Assembly: GCA_020426325.1 (NCBI GenBank)
Contig: JAGQQG010000037.1
Span: 1 to 54,094, forward strand
Reading direction: 5' to 3'
Length of the DNA stretch: 54,094 nucleotides
From: Planctomycetaceae bacterium
Lineage (GTDB): Bacteria > Planctomycetota > Planctomycetia > Planctomycetales > Planctomycetaceae
The translations under genes were made by a program, and so were the position numbers. Below the pieces are notes generated by a model that saw only the letters and a program-made list of their open reading frames with translations, was not told the origin of the DNA and searched no databases. Of this stretch, positions 35,316 through 43,625 are shown one piece after another (position 1 is the first letter of the stretch; the number at the start of each line of letters is the position of its first letter).

Positions 35316-36404
35316 ATGTCAGGACGACTTTACGTCTTCGCTGGCGGTGGGACAGGAGGGCACCTCTTCCCGGGGATTGCCGTTGCTGAGCGCCTGGTTC
35401 AGCGTGAGCCGGATGCCCGCATTCGATTCCTTGGCACCGATCGTTCCGTCGAACGTGAGATCCTCTCGAAGACACGCTACGATCATGTGCCACTCGTCAG
35501 GGAAGGGAACCGCCGCCTCTGGAGCCGAGTCGGTGGTCTCGCGAGCGGATATCGTTCGGCACTCGACCTCATGCTCAAGGACAGACCGGCAGCAGTGATC
35601 GGTTGTGGCGGAGGGGCATCTGTTGCTCCGATACTCGCAGCTCGTCGATGGAAAGTCCCCGTCTTCCTGCTGGAACAAAACGTCATCCCCGGCCGCGCGA
35701 CAAGACTGCTGGCCAGACTGGGGACTTCTGTATGCCTCACCTACCCGGAGTCTGCAACACTTTTGCCTAAATCGGCTCGCATGCATGTAACCGGTAACCC
35801 CGTCCGACAATTGATCTCAGATCTGTCGATGAGTCCGTTTCCCATATCAGAGAGCCCGCATCAGCAGACGCTGCTCGTGCTGGGGGGGAGTCAGGGGGCC
35901 CATTCGATCAACGACACGATGATTCGTTTCGCCGAACACGACTCGCGGCCGCTCGACGGCTGGCGCGTCATCCATCAGACCGGCCCAACGGATGCAGAGG
36001 TCGTTCGAGCTGTCTATGGACGACTCGGACTCGATGCTCTTGTCGAGCCGTTCTTCGATGACATGGTGCCACATTACCGGAATAGTGACATGGTCGTGTC
36101 GCGGGCAGGGGGGACGACGCTCTCAGAGTTGGCGTGTGCAGGTCTCCCCGCATTGCTGGTCCCGTATCCCTTTGCCAAAGACGATCATCAAACGGCCAAT
36201 GCCAACATCTTCGTTCAGAACGAGGCTGCCGATCTGATACCGACGCTCAACTCCGAAGACGGTCAGAAGGAATTCATGCGCATCCTCGAAAACTACCTGA
36301 GTCATCCCGAACTGCGACTGAAGCGAGCACAACACATGCGAAGCCTCGCGCGACCGCGAGCAGCCGAAGAAATCGCATCGCTTGTCATCAGCGGGTCAAC
36401 GTGA
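35316..36404 (+). CDS. murG: Lipid II synthase MurG
   Basis: MurG transfers GlcNAc from UDP-GlcNAc to lipid I on the inner face of the membrane. The 362-residue GT-B enzyme has the N-terminal loop GGGTGGHLFPGIAVAERL, the second loop LVLGGSQGAHSINDT, and the nucleotide site VVSRAGGTTLSELACAGLPA with VPYPFAKDDHQTANA. A short basic stretch (AARRWKVP) may contact the membrane. It follows ftsW by 26 bases and is surely co-transcribed. A palindromic repeat lies after the stop. Confidence 0.96.
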   Translation: MSGRLYVFAGGGTGGHLFPGIAVAERLVQREPDARIRFLGTDRSVEREILSKTRYDHVPLVREGNRRLWSRVGGLASGYRSALDLMLKDRPAAVIGCGGGASVAPILAARRWKVPVFLLEQNVIPGRATRLLARLGTSVCLTYPESATLLPKSARMHVTGNPVRQLISDLSMSPFPISESPHQQTLLVLGGSQGAHSINDTMIRFAEHDSRPLDGWRVIHQTGPTDAEVVRAVYGRLGLDALVEPFFDDMVPHYRNSDMVVSRAGGTTLSELACAGLPALLVPYPFAKDDHQTANANIFVQNEAADLIPTLNSEDGQKEFMRILENYLSHPELRLKRAQHMRSLARPRAAEEIASLVISGST

Positions 36405-36430
36405 CCAAACCTGCTACCCCAACTGTAGTA

Positions 36431-36505
36431 CCACGGAAACACGGAAACACGGAGAGGATCCTGCCAAAGCTCCCTCTTTTCCTCTGTGTCTCGGTGCCTC
36501 CGTGG
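36431..36505. repeat. Imperfect palindrome after murG
   Basis: The arms are built from a repeated word: ccacggaaacacgg and aaacacggag on the left (36431-36457), and ctctgtgtctcggtgcctccgtgg on the right (36482-36505). Internal cacgg/ccgtg words repeat. The arms pair over roughly 18 of 25 positions. It is a large intergenic hairpin of a kind that could be a dispersed element or a terminator-like structure. Confidence 0.6.
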
Positions 36506-36580
36506 TGAATTCCTCTCGAATCAACCAAGCTCTCGTAGGTCTGACTTCACGGTCGACACCTCATCCGGCAGAATGGGGGC

Positions 36581-37594
36581 ATGCAATGGACAGACAAACA
36601 TTTACTGCTCATCACCGGGGCGACCGGGTTTGTTGGCAGCCATGTCGCTGAGGAAGCGACAAAGCGCGGAATCCGTGTGCGCGCGCTGGTGCGACAATCG
36701 AGTCGCATCAAGTTCCTTCAAAAACTGGGGGTCGAGTGGGTCAGCGGAGCGATGACAGAGCCGTTCTCCCTCAAAGCGGCGCTCAATGACGTGACCCATG
36801 TCGTTCAATGTGCAGCCATGGTGGGGGACTGGGGTGACCCCCGCCGTTACCACGAGGTCAATGCGGCCGGCCTGGAATCATTCTTCGAGGAGGCCCGGCA
36901 CTGCGACAAGCTCCAACGGTTCGTCCATCTCAGTTCGTTGGGTGTGTATCCGGCTGGCGATCATCACGGCACCGACGAAACGGACCCCACAAGCGACACC
37001 GGCATTGACGGCTACACGACGAGCAAAATCGAAGCCGAGAAGATCATGACGCATTACGTCAATCGGGAGAAACTCCCCGTCGTCGCTCTGCGTCCGGGGT
37101 TCATCTACGGTCCACGGGATAAGACGGTGCTGCCACGCATCATCACACGTTTGCGAGACGGCAAGGCGTCCTACATCGGCGACGGCCAAACAGTTCTGAA
37201 CAACACATATGTGAAGAATCTCGTCGATGCCATCTTTCTCGCCCTCGATCGCAATGATCACGTCGGAGAGTTCTTCAACATCCGTGACGAACGACTCGTG
37301 ACCAAACGGGAGTTCATTGAGACAATAGCTGTCTACGGTGGACTGCCGAAGCCCAAGCGGGAGATTCCTTTGGGGGCGGCGAAGGTCATTTCCACGGGGT
37401 GGGAATGGTTATGGAGAACAATCAACATGGAATCGGCTCCGTCGTTGTCTCAGGCAACGGTCAAGTTTCTGGGATACAACCTTGATTACTCTATCGAAAA
37501 GGCCAAGAAGGAACTGGGATACAAACCGCAGGTCGACTTCAAGGACGCGATGCAGTCTACTCTCGACTGGTATCGCCAGAAGGGGCGGATCTGA
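36581..37594 (+). CDS. NAD-dependent epimerase/dehydratase, 3-beta-HSD type
   Basis: This 337-residue extended short-chain dehydrogenase has the Rossmann motif ITGATGFVGSHVAEEA at residues 10-25 and the catalytic YTTSKIEAEK (YxxxK). Relatives oxidise or epimerise nucleotide sugars or act on sterols. The middle has LRPGFIYGPRDKTVLPRII, typical of epimerases. No sugar-nucleotide genes are next to it. Its stop overlaps the start of the next gene by one base, so the two are coupled. Confidence 0.85.
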   Translation: MQWTDKHLLLITGATGFVGSHVAEEATKRGIRVRALVRQSSRIKFLQKLGVEWVSGAMTEPFSLKAALNDVTHVVQCAAMVGDWGDPRRYHEVNAAGLESFFEEARHCDKLQRFVHLSSLGVYPAGDHHGTDETDPTSDTGIDGYTTSKIEAEKIMTHYVNREKLPVVALRPGFIYGPRDKTVLPRIITRLRDGKASYIGDGQTVLNNTYVKNLVDAIFLALDRNDHVGEFFNIRDERLVTKREFIETIAVYGGLPKPKREIPLGAAKVISTGWEWLWRTINMESAPSLSQATVKFLGYNLDYSIEKAKKELGYKPQVDFKDAMQSTLDWYRQKGRI

Positions 37595-37881
37595 TGAACG
37601 AGACCCTGACTCCGACCGCCGATTCGACGCCCGACGCGACTAAGGAAGCTGACAGGTTCAGCTGGTGGAATGTCTGGCTGTTCCTCGTCCAGCGGGTCTT
37701 CCTGTACTTCGTGCTCTACGCCCTGTCGATCGGCCCGTTCTATTGGGAATGGTACAAGTCCCGCTACGTCGACGGATCAAGCGTTCTCGCCGCCTTCTAC
37801 CTGCCGCTGGTCTGGATTGCTGAGGTCGTGCCGCCGTTCGGAGAGTGGATGAACTGGTACATTCACCTGTGGACCGGATAA
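37594..37881 (+). CDS. Small two-helix membrane protein
   Basis: The 95-residue protein overlaps the epimerase stop by one base (TGATG), so it is translated with it. It has a polar N-terminus and two helices (WWNVWLFLVQRVFLYFVLYA; LAAFYLPLVWIAEVVPPF) rich in Trp and Tyr. No family is recognised. It may anchor or assist the epimerase at the membrane. The stop abuts the convergent next gene with no gap. Confidence 0.6.
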   Translation: MNETLTPTADSTPDATKEADRFSWWNVWLFLVQRVFLYFVLYALSIGPFYWEWYKSRYVDGSSVLAAFYLPLVWIAEVVPPFGEWMNWYIHLWTG

Positions 37882-38832
37882 TCAGGCATTGACTGCAACC
37901 GCTTGGGCAACGGCGTCCCTCATCTTCGCGAGACCCGTAATGGCGACCTCTTCAGCGGGTTGTTTCCAGTAGTCGCGATTGAAAAGTTCCAGTGACAGGG
38001 CTCCGTTGAAGCCGGTGCGCCTGAGAAGATTGATGATCTCATTCAGGGGAGCGTTGCCGTCGCCGGGGTAAACGCGGTCCGCATCATTGAGCGTCTCGCG
38101 AGGCCGGTCGGTCGGGTAGTCATTCATGTGGAAGCAGTGCAGGGCAGTGCCCGCGATGACCCCAAGTCCATCGAACCCCGATCCTCCGCGATAGACGTGG
38201 TAGACATCTGGAAGCACGCAGGCGTGTGGGTGTCCGCTCTCGACTGCGACGAAGACCGCTTCTCCGAGACGCGAGAGGTTCCTGGAAGGTCCCCAGACTT
38301 CGATCTGCGGGATCACGCCGATCACTTCTCCCGCTTTCAGCAGAGCTCCGTAACGTTCCGCGACAACAAACAGATCGAGCTTGGGTGAGTCCTGACCACT
38401 GGCACCAGCAGGCGGGGCTGCTATGTGTGATCCCCCGATCGCTTTCACGAGTTCCATATCCCGCCGGGCGTCTTCGAGCCCCTTCTCCCGCTGTGCGTCG
38501 TCGTCCACGATCCAGTTGGCAAACCCGATTGCACTTTCGACACGCAGGCCGTGATCTTCGAGTCGCTTTTTGAGGTCCGGCAGCGAGCCCCCTTCGTCCT
38601 TGTACTTCTGGATGTCGCGTGTCCAGGGTTCAATACCGTCATATCCGGTCTTGGCTGCGAGGTCGATCTGTTCGACGAGCGTGAGTTCCTGCCCACGAAT
38701 AGTGCCCGTATTGAGACAGTAACGGGGATTGAATTCGGCTGTCGTCGAGTCAGAGGCAGCAGCGGATGATCGGAACGTACACCATGAGGCAGCAAGAGCA
38801 GTGCCAGTTGTGAGAGCGTCGCGTCGGTTCAT
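37882..38832 (-). CDS. Sugar phosphate isomerase/epimerase (xylose isomerase-like TIM barrel)
   Basis: The 316-residue protein begins with a twin-arginine signal (MNRRDALTTGTALAASW), suggesting folded export. The AP endonuclease 2/xylose isomerase-like barrel follows: YCLNTGTIRGQELTLVEQID, GYDGIEPWTRDI, HIAAPPAG, VLPDVYHVYRGGSGFDGLGV, and FNGALSLELFNRDYW. The metal ligands are plausible in EPW, DVYH and SLELF. It may be a sugar isomerase for extracytoplasmic glycan breakdown, in line with the planctomycete lifestyle. The start is ATG 38832. Confidence 0.85.
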   Translation of the reverse strand: MNRRDALTTGTALAASWCTFRSSAAASDSTTAEFNPRYCLNTGTIRGQELTLVEQIDLAAKTGYDGIEPWTRDIQKYKDEGGSLPDLKKRLEDHGLRVESAIGFANWIVDDDAQREKGLEDARRDMELVKAIGGSHIAAPPAGASGQDSPKLDLFVVAERYGALLKAGEVIGVIPQIEVWGPSRNLSRLGEAVFVAVESGHPHACVLPDVYHVYRGGSGFDGLGVIAGTALHCFHMNDYPTDRPRETLNDADRVYPGDGNAPLNEIINLLRRTGFNGALSLELFNRDYWKQPAEEVAITGLAKMRDAVAQAVAVNA

Positions 38833-38885
38833 TGGAGTTCTCTCAGGATGCAAAACCGTAAGCGGTTATACAAAGCCAACAGCCA

Positions 38886-40376
38886 TCAGCCAGTCCCGCG
38901 GCCCTGATCGTAGGCTTCGAGGTCTTTAAGGAACAGGGCGAGCGAGGATTGCAGGGTCTCGCGGCTGATCTTCCAGGTCGGCTGGTCTTCCGTGTACTTG
39001 CTGCAATGATCGACGAGCAGACGGTGAAAGAACTTGAACAGATGCCTCGGTGCCCGCAAACGTGCGAAGATGCCGATCAGTTCTTCGCGGGACAGAGCGT
39101 CATCGAAAAGGTCCTTCACCGACGGTGGTTTGTCGGCCAGTTTTGCACAGGCCCGGATACGGTCATTCGCCACGTCGTACAACGACTCGCCCGTCCACTC
39201 CAGGGAGGGAATCAGGTTCTGCTTGTCCAGCCGCGAACGTTCATAGAACTCCTTCTCCTGACGGTTGAGATAATGCACAACCGCAGCTGGCAGCAGCATC
39301 TTGAAAGCAATCCCCGGATGTTTGAGGAACTTGTTGTCGAACATCGGCCACAGGAAGTCGCGAATGCGTTCGGGCGACCCGTTGATTAAGTGTGGCTCAT
39401 CAAGACGGTCGACCATGACCACGATGCTGGTGAAGCCCAGCGTCTGGAGGATGTTCTGCAACTTCATCAACAGGCCATAGCGATCGTCGCTGCGGAACAT
39501 TGTCGGCATCGGCTGCCCGCTGATCTCGGAACTGTCAAAGTTCGCGAGAATCTTCCGGAGCGTGTTCGACTGATGATCAAACACGCGCAGTTGTCGTTTC
39601 ACTTGCCAGCCACGCCACATGAGTCGTAGCTGACGAAACAGCCAGGGAGTCCAACCTGCCAGCAGGATAGCCCCAACCCACCAGTTGAGGAGTGTCTGCC
39701 ATTCGCTCTGCCAGAGAACGAGGCCGATGGTGACCAAAGTGACCACGATTCCGATGATCAAATCCCGCCAGGTTGTCCAAGTGCGAAAACCAAGCTTGCG
39801 CCTGAGTTGATGCCAGCCCTGCTTATGAGCCATATCACGGTTGTGATCGTAAAACGATGCCAGCAGGAGGATATCGCGCTGCTGCAACCGAGAGAGTTCA
39901 TTCAGGTCTTGCGGTCGGATCGTTTGCGACTCCTCGGTGGACTTCGGATCGCGAATTCCGTCAGCCAGTTTAGTGGTCGCCAGCGTCAGGATGGCGTCCA
40001 TGTGGTCCCAGAGTTTCCAGTTAGTCAGAGCCTTCTCCTGCTTCCGTTGACGGCCGTAGAGGCGTTCACGAAATGAATCCAGGAAGGTGTTGAAGTCGTC
40101 ATATTCGATGATGAAAGCACGCTGATTGGGGTGCTCGAGGTTGTACCGCTTCAGCTGTGAGACCATTTGCAACCGGAGAGCCGTCTTGCCAGCCCCCTGC
40201 TCACCGAAGACGACGGAGGTTGACGGGGACTGCGGGTTACCGAAGATCTTGTCCCAGGCCGGATGATGTGTTCCCTCGAGGCAATGCTGCAGGAACACAT
40301 GATCAGATTGAGCATCCTCCTGAGCGAAGGGATTCTCCGTGATGCCGTAGTGGTCAAGGAGTTGGTGAACCTTCAT
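38886..40376 (-). CDS. KAP-like membrane P-loop NTPase
   Basis: The 496-residue protein has Walker A at residues 58-66 (GEQGAGKTAL) and Walker B at 318-325 (IVVMVDRLDE). Two transmembrane helices lie between them, near 204-222 (LIIGIVVTLVTIGLVLW) and 229-247 (LLNWWVGAILLAGWTPWLF). Membrane helices inserted between the Walker motifs are the signature of KAP NTPases, which in bacteria often occur in defence or signalling contexts. No effector or companion gene is seen. It opens with a helical segment ending in NPFAQEDAQ. Not a transporter. Confidence 0.65.
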   Translation of the reverse strand: MKVHQLLDHYGITENPFAQEDAQSDHVFLQHCLEGTHHPAWDKIFGNPQSPSTSVVFGEQGAGKTALRLQMVSQLKRYNLEHPNQRAFIIEYDDFNTFLDSFRERLYGRQRKQEKALTNWKLWDHMDAILTLATTKLADGIRDPKSTEESQTIRPQDLNELSRLQQRDILLLASFYDHNRDMAHKQGWHQLRRKLGFRTWTTWRDLIIGIVVTLVTIGLVLWQSEWQTLLNWWVGAILLAGWTPWLFRQLRLMWRGWQVKRQLRVFDHQSNTLRKILANFDSSEISGQPMPTMFRSDDRYGLLMKLQNILQTLGFTSIVVMVDRLDEPHLINGSPERIRDFLWPMFDNKFLKHPGIAFKMLLPAAVVHYLNRQEKEFYERSRLDKQNLIPSLEWTGESLYDVANDRIRACAKLADKPPSVKDLFDDALSREELIGIFARLRAPRHLFKFFHRLLVDHCSKYTEDQPTWKISRETLQSSLALFLKDLEAYDQGRGTG

Positions 40377-40745
40377 CGTTTGGCTGTTCCGTTTGATTTG
40401 AGAGACGTCGCATCCATGCGGTTTAACCGATGATCAAAGCCCCTGCAAGAAGCGATCTGCTCTCGATGAGACACAGCGTCACTTGTTAACTGGGGATGTG
40501 TGCGTAAATGGCGCTTGTGAAAAATCCGTTCGAGACATTTCGCACATACCCCAAACACATCTATCCATCCTCATTGTTTTTGTTGATGTAATCGTTTGAC
40601 ATTCGTTTGTCGTGTAGTTAGCCTCAATTCGCGTAGGCTGCGCAGGCATCCCAAAGCCGATATCCGAGATTGATGCGGGCGATGGCGCGACGGGACAGAG
40701 CGGACCAGCCTTGGACACTTTTCTTTCAGGGGGGAGGAACTGCGA
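40377..40745. other. Divergent intergenic region
   Basis: No gene is seen in 369 bases between the KAP-like gene and the repeat-protein gene. The Shine-Dalgarno-like ggggaggaac sits just upstream of ATG 40746. A candidate promoter lies at 40596-40624. Confidence 0.4.
40596..40624 (+). promoter_or_regulatory. Possible sigma-70-like promoter
   Basis: TTGACA at 40596-40601 is followed, after 17 bases, by TAGCCT at 40619-40624. The -35 is perfect; the -10 is weak. It could drive the repeat-rich secreted protein about 120 bases downstream. Planctomycete promoters are not well defined, so this is tentative. Confidence 0.3.
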
Positions 40746-41141
40746 ATGAAACGGAAAGCAATCTGGATGGCGGCAGCCCTGACCATGGGGCTGGCTGTGG
40801 TCGTCGGAACTTCAAACGCTGGGTGGCACAACCACGGATCCTATGGAGGATCTGTCGGCTATGGTTCCGGCGGCGGCTCTTACGGGTCGTATGGTTCCAG
40901 TGGCGGGTCATATGGATCAGGCGGCGGGTCGTATGGATCATACGGGTCAAGTGGTGGGGCCTATGGTTCCAGTGGAGGTTCTTACGGGTCACACGGATCA
41001 AGTGGCGGCTCGTATGGATCAAGTGGTGGCGGTCGGGTGATTCGTCGAATCCACCGACGTCTCCATGGAAGCAGCGGTGGTTCCTACGGGTCGTACGGTT
41101 CCAGTGGCGGTTCCTATGGTTCCAGCGGTGGTTCCTACTGA
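40746..41141 (+). CDS. Secreted Gly/Ser/Tyr-repeat protein
   Basis: The 131-residue protein starts at ATG 40746 behind a strong ribosome-binding site (ggggaggaac). It has a signal peptide (AIWMAAALTMGLAVVVGTSNA). The mature part is nearly all GSYGSSGG-type repeats (residues 31-96 and 109-131), interrupted once by a basic segment RVIRRIHRRLH (97-107). The DNA repeats too, so the array likely grew by slippage. Such Gly-Ser-Tyr chains are flexible, low-complexity and often found in surface or matrix proteins. The basic block is unexpected. Function unknown. A terminator follows. Confidence 0.8.
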   Translation: MKRKAIWMAAALTMGLAVVVGTSNAGWHNHGSYGGSVGYGSGGGSYGSYGSSGGSYGSGGGSYGSYGSSGGAYGSSGGSYGSHGSSGGSYGSSGGGRVIRRIHRRLHGSSGGSYGSYGSSGGSYGSSGGSY

Positions 41142-41195
41142 GCACGAATGTGAAGTATGATTCATGTAAGTGAGTCATACCGAAATACACCGATG

Positions 41196-41236
41196 GGGAG
41201 CAGGGCGGAGTATTCCGGCCTGCTCCCTGTTTCTTT
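41196..41236 (+). terminator. Terminator after the repeat protein
   Basis: A 9-bp stem (gggagcagg, 41196-41204, with cctgctccc, 41219-41227) has additional inner pairing (cgga/tccg) and is followed by tgtttctttt. It ends the repeat-protein transcript and lies upstream of the ATG chosen for the next gene. Confidence 0.7.
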
Positions 41237-41310
41237 TGGTTGGGCCGTCGTTCACACTGAAAGACAGGATCTGTGGAATCGAAGGCGAGCTTGCTCTCCC
41301 AGGATTTGTG

Positions 41311-41868
41311 ATGTCAGATGAAGTTCAACAGGACCGTCCCTGGGACGCGATTCCGCGCTGGCCGCGTCGGCTCCTCTCCGCATGGCTGCTTTACCATGTG
41401 ATTGCGATCGTGATGCCGCCCTTGGCGATCCCTCCGACATCCTCACTCTTGAGCGAAATCGCTGGCCTCTTTCGACCGTATACCGAGGGACTGCATGTCA
41501 ATCATGGCTACCATTACTTCGCTCCTCAGCCGGGTGAGAGCACATTAATCGCGTTTACCGCGACAAGGCCGGAGGGGACTGAGGTGAAAGGGATCATGCC
41601 CAACCGCCAAATCTGGCCGCGCCTCCTCTATCACCGGCACTTCATGCTGACCGAATCTCTCGGTTACATCCCGGAAGAGTTGCGAGAGGACTGGGTGAAA
41701 TCGTATGCCCGTTGCATCTCGAGGAAGACACAATGCTCCAAAGTCGAGCTCACGCGTCTCCTGCACTACATGCCAACCATGGAGATGGTCAATCGGGGCG
41801 TTACGCTCGATAACCCGCGCAGCTTCGACCGATCAGTCCTGGGAGTTTATCAAAGGGAAGAGGAGTGA
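41311..41868 (+). CDS. Membrane-anchored protein paired with the HTTM gene
   Basis: The 185-residue protein starts at ATG 41311; longer readings would run through the terminator. A hydrophobic N-terminal segment (LLSAWLLYHVIAIVMPPLAI) acts as an anchor. The rest has PYTEGLHVNHGYHYFAPQPG and EVKGIMPNRQIWPRLLYHRH. It resembles the small proteins placed upstream of HTTM genes in planctomycetes, but has no functional name. It ends ~90 bases before the HTTM gene, in the same direction. Confidence 0.65.
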   Translation: MSDEVQQDRPWDAIPRWPRRLLSAWLLYHVIAIVMPPLAIPPTSSLLSEIAGLFRPYTEGLHVNHGYHYFAPQPGESTLIAFTATRPEGTEVKGIMPNRQIWPRLLYHRHFMLTESLGYIPEELREDWVKSYARCISRKTQCSKVELTRLLHYMPTMEMVNRGVTLDNPRSFDRSVLGVYQREEE

Positions 41869-41958
41869 CCCCACCTCGCTCGCGGGGAGATGCCAACCCT
41901 GTTGATGGTTTTCGATCAGCGAATTTGTTCTCAAGGTGAGTGAACCAACGTCTGTGCC

Positions 41959-43068
41959 ATGTCTCTCATGAACGCACCACTGCCGCTTGCAGCATCGGAC
42001 GAACAGGAACCGATGTACGATAATGATTTCGAGAAATCGATCGATGACGTTTCACACTTAGATACACGGAACGATGGTGGTTCAAACATCGTCAGTCGGT
42101 ATTTGACGGATCTTGCTCACCAGTCTGCCGAGACATGGAATCGTTTCTGGTACACGCCGACTGATCCGGCCACTCTGGGGCTGATCCGACTGCTGACGGG
42201 CATGATGCTCGTTTACACGCATTGGGTCTGGGGGCTGGACTTTGAATCGTTCTTCGGCCCGGAGTCCTGGGTCAACTCGGAACTGGTTCAACGGTATCAG
42301 CAGGATAGCTACGTATTCTCTCTCTGGTTTCTCGTTCCGTATGAGTATGCGTTCGCTGTTCACATGATGTGCGTGGGAATCCTCGGGCTGTTTGCCTTGG
42401 GCGTGTTCACACGGGTCACATCGATTCTGTCGCTCCTCATTGTGATCTCCTACTCGAATCGGCTGCCCACTGCCCAGTATGGGCTCGACCAGGCCAATGG
42501 ACTCCTCACGCTCTACTTGGCGATCGGTCCCAGCGGGGCGGCCTATTCGATCGACAGCTGGCTCAGGCGGGCCAGAGGCATGATTCCCCCGCGGACAGCC
42601 GTCGGTCTGGGTTTTGACAGTTACGGTCCCAGTATTCACGCCAACATTGCGATTCGGCTGATCCAAATCCATATGTGTGTGATCTACCTCTTCGCGGGCC
42701 TCGGCAAGCTGCAGGGTGACGCGTGGTGGGATGGGTTGGCCATGTGGATGGCATTCTCGAATCGCGAATACCAGACCGTCGACATGTTGTGGCTATCCAA
42801 CTACCCATGGCTGATCCATGCGATGACCCATGTCACCATCCTCTGGGAAGTGTCTTACTGTGCCCTCGTCTGGGTTCCCATCCTGCGACCGATTGTGCTG
42901 CTCATGGCTGTTGTGACCCACGTTGGGATCGGCCTGTGCATGGGGATGTGGACCTTCGCGATCATCATGATGGTGGGCAACATGGCCTTCGTGCCCTCTC
43001 ACATGATCCGCCACGTTGTTCACCTGATGACGACCCGTCGACATCGGGTAAAATCCCTTTCCCACTAA
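41959..43068 (+). CDS. HTTM-domain membrane protein
   Basis: This 369-residue protein has about eight membrane helices and the HTTM pattern (related to vitamin K-dependent gamma-carboxylase): DPATLGLIRLLTGMMLVYTH, YEYAFAVHMMCVGILGLFAL, RLPTAQYGLDQANGLLTLYL and IQIHMCVIYLFAGLGKLQGD, where Lys in the LGKLQG region is conserved. HTTM proteins lack proven function; carboxylation of a protein partner is the usual guess. The upstream secreted/anchored protein may be that partner. A long AT-rich region follows. Confidence 0.85.
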   Translation: MSLMNAPLPLAASDEQEPMYDNDFEKSIDDVSHLDTRNDGGSNIVSRYLTDLAHQSAETWNRFWYTPTDPATLGLIRLLTGMMLVYTHWVWGLDFESFFGPESWVNSELVQRYQQDSYVFSLWFLVPYEYAFAVHMMCVGILGLFALGVFTRVTSILSLLIVISYSNRLPTAQYGLDQANGLLTLYLAIGPSGAAYSIDSWLRRARGMIPPRTAVGLGFDSYGPSIHANIAIRLIQIHMCVIYLFAGLGKLQGDAWWDGLAMWMAFSNREYQTVDMLWLSNYPWLIHAMTHVTILWEVSYCALVWVPILRPIVLLMAVVTHVGIGLCMGMWTFAIIMMVGNMAFVPSHMIRHVVHLMTTRRHRVKSLSH

Positions 43069-43625
43069 AGTGGGGAGGAGGACAAACATCTCCAATTATC
43101 AAACGCTAAATTGACGGCGAGAATTCAAAATCGCCAGAGAAACTTCCTCTATCCAAACGTCCGAACCGACCACAATCCACAACTCCCATTCTCCTTGCGG
43201 GAAAACCAAGTCCCGCGGATTTCCTGTATTCTTACCTGAGATCCCATTTCAAATCACTTCGTTGAAATCTTTCCGACACAAATCTCCGCCCTTGCGTTCT
43301 GACCGACCACTCGGTAGACTCACGGAAATGTGGTATATTATGGTCTCAAGGCGCTGCGTCATTTGCGGTCAAGGTCGCTACATGACAAACTGGTTCAAGA
43401 ATCATCGATCTGTCACATCCCCTTTGAGAACTCAATAGACGCTTTCGGTGCATGTACGCGAGATTGCTTTTCGATCAGAAATCCAATCGATCTCTAACGT
43501 TCCATCGGGGCGATTTATTTGTGGTATTGTCTGCTGGCGAGGCATCTTGATGTCGCCACGGTAAAATTGCATCAGTGGTAGATTCAGGACTGAGTGCTAA
43601 TCTGACTTGGAGCGTTCTTCCTTCA
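43069..43625. other. Long AT-rich upstream region of the DUF1559 cluster
   Basis: No gene is seen in 557 bases. The region is more AT-rich than its neighbours. TATATTAT occurs at 43334-43341 without a good -35 box. It likely carries the promoter and leader of the lipoprotein gene downstream. Confidence 0.4.

Noticed and set aside
38886..40376. Complete anti-phage system around the KAP-like NTPase
   Set aside because: Neighbours are a sugar isomerase-like protein and a repeat protein, with no nuclease, reverse transcriptase or other effector.
40842..41037. Repeated DNA in the GSYGSS protein as a possible CRISPR or tandem array
   Set aside because: The repeats are in-frame codons of a secreted protein with no unique spacers.
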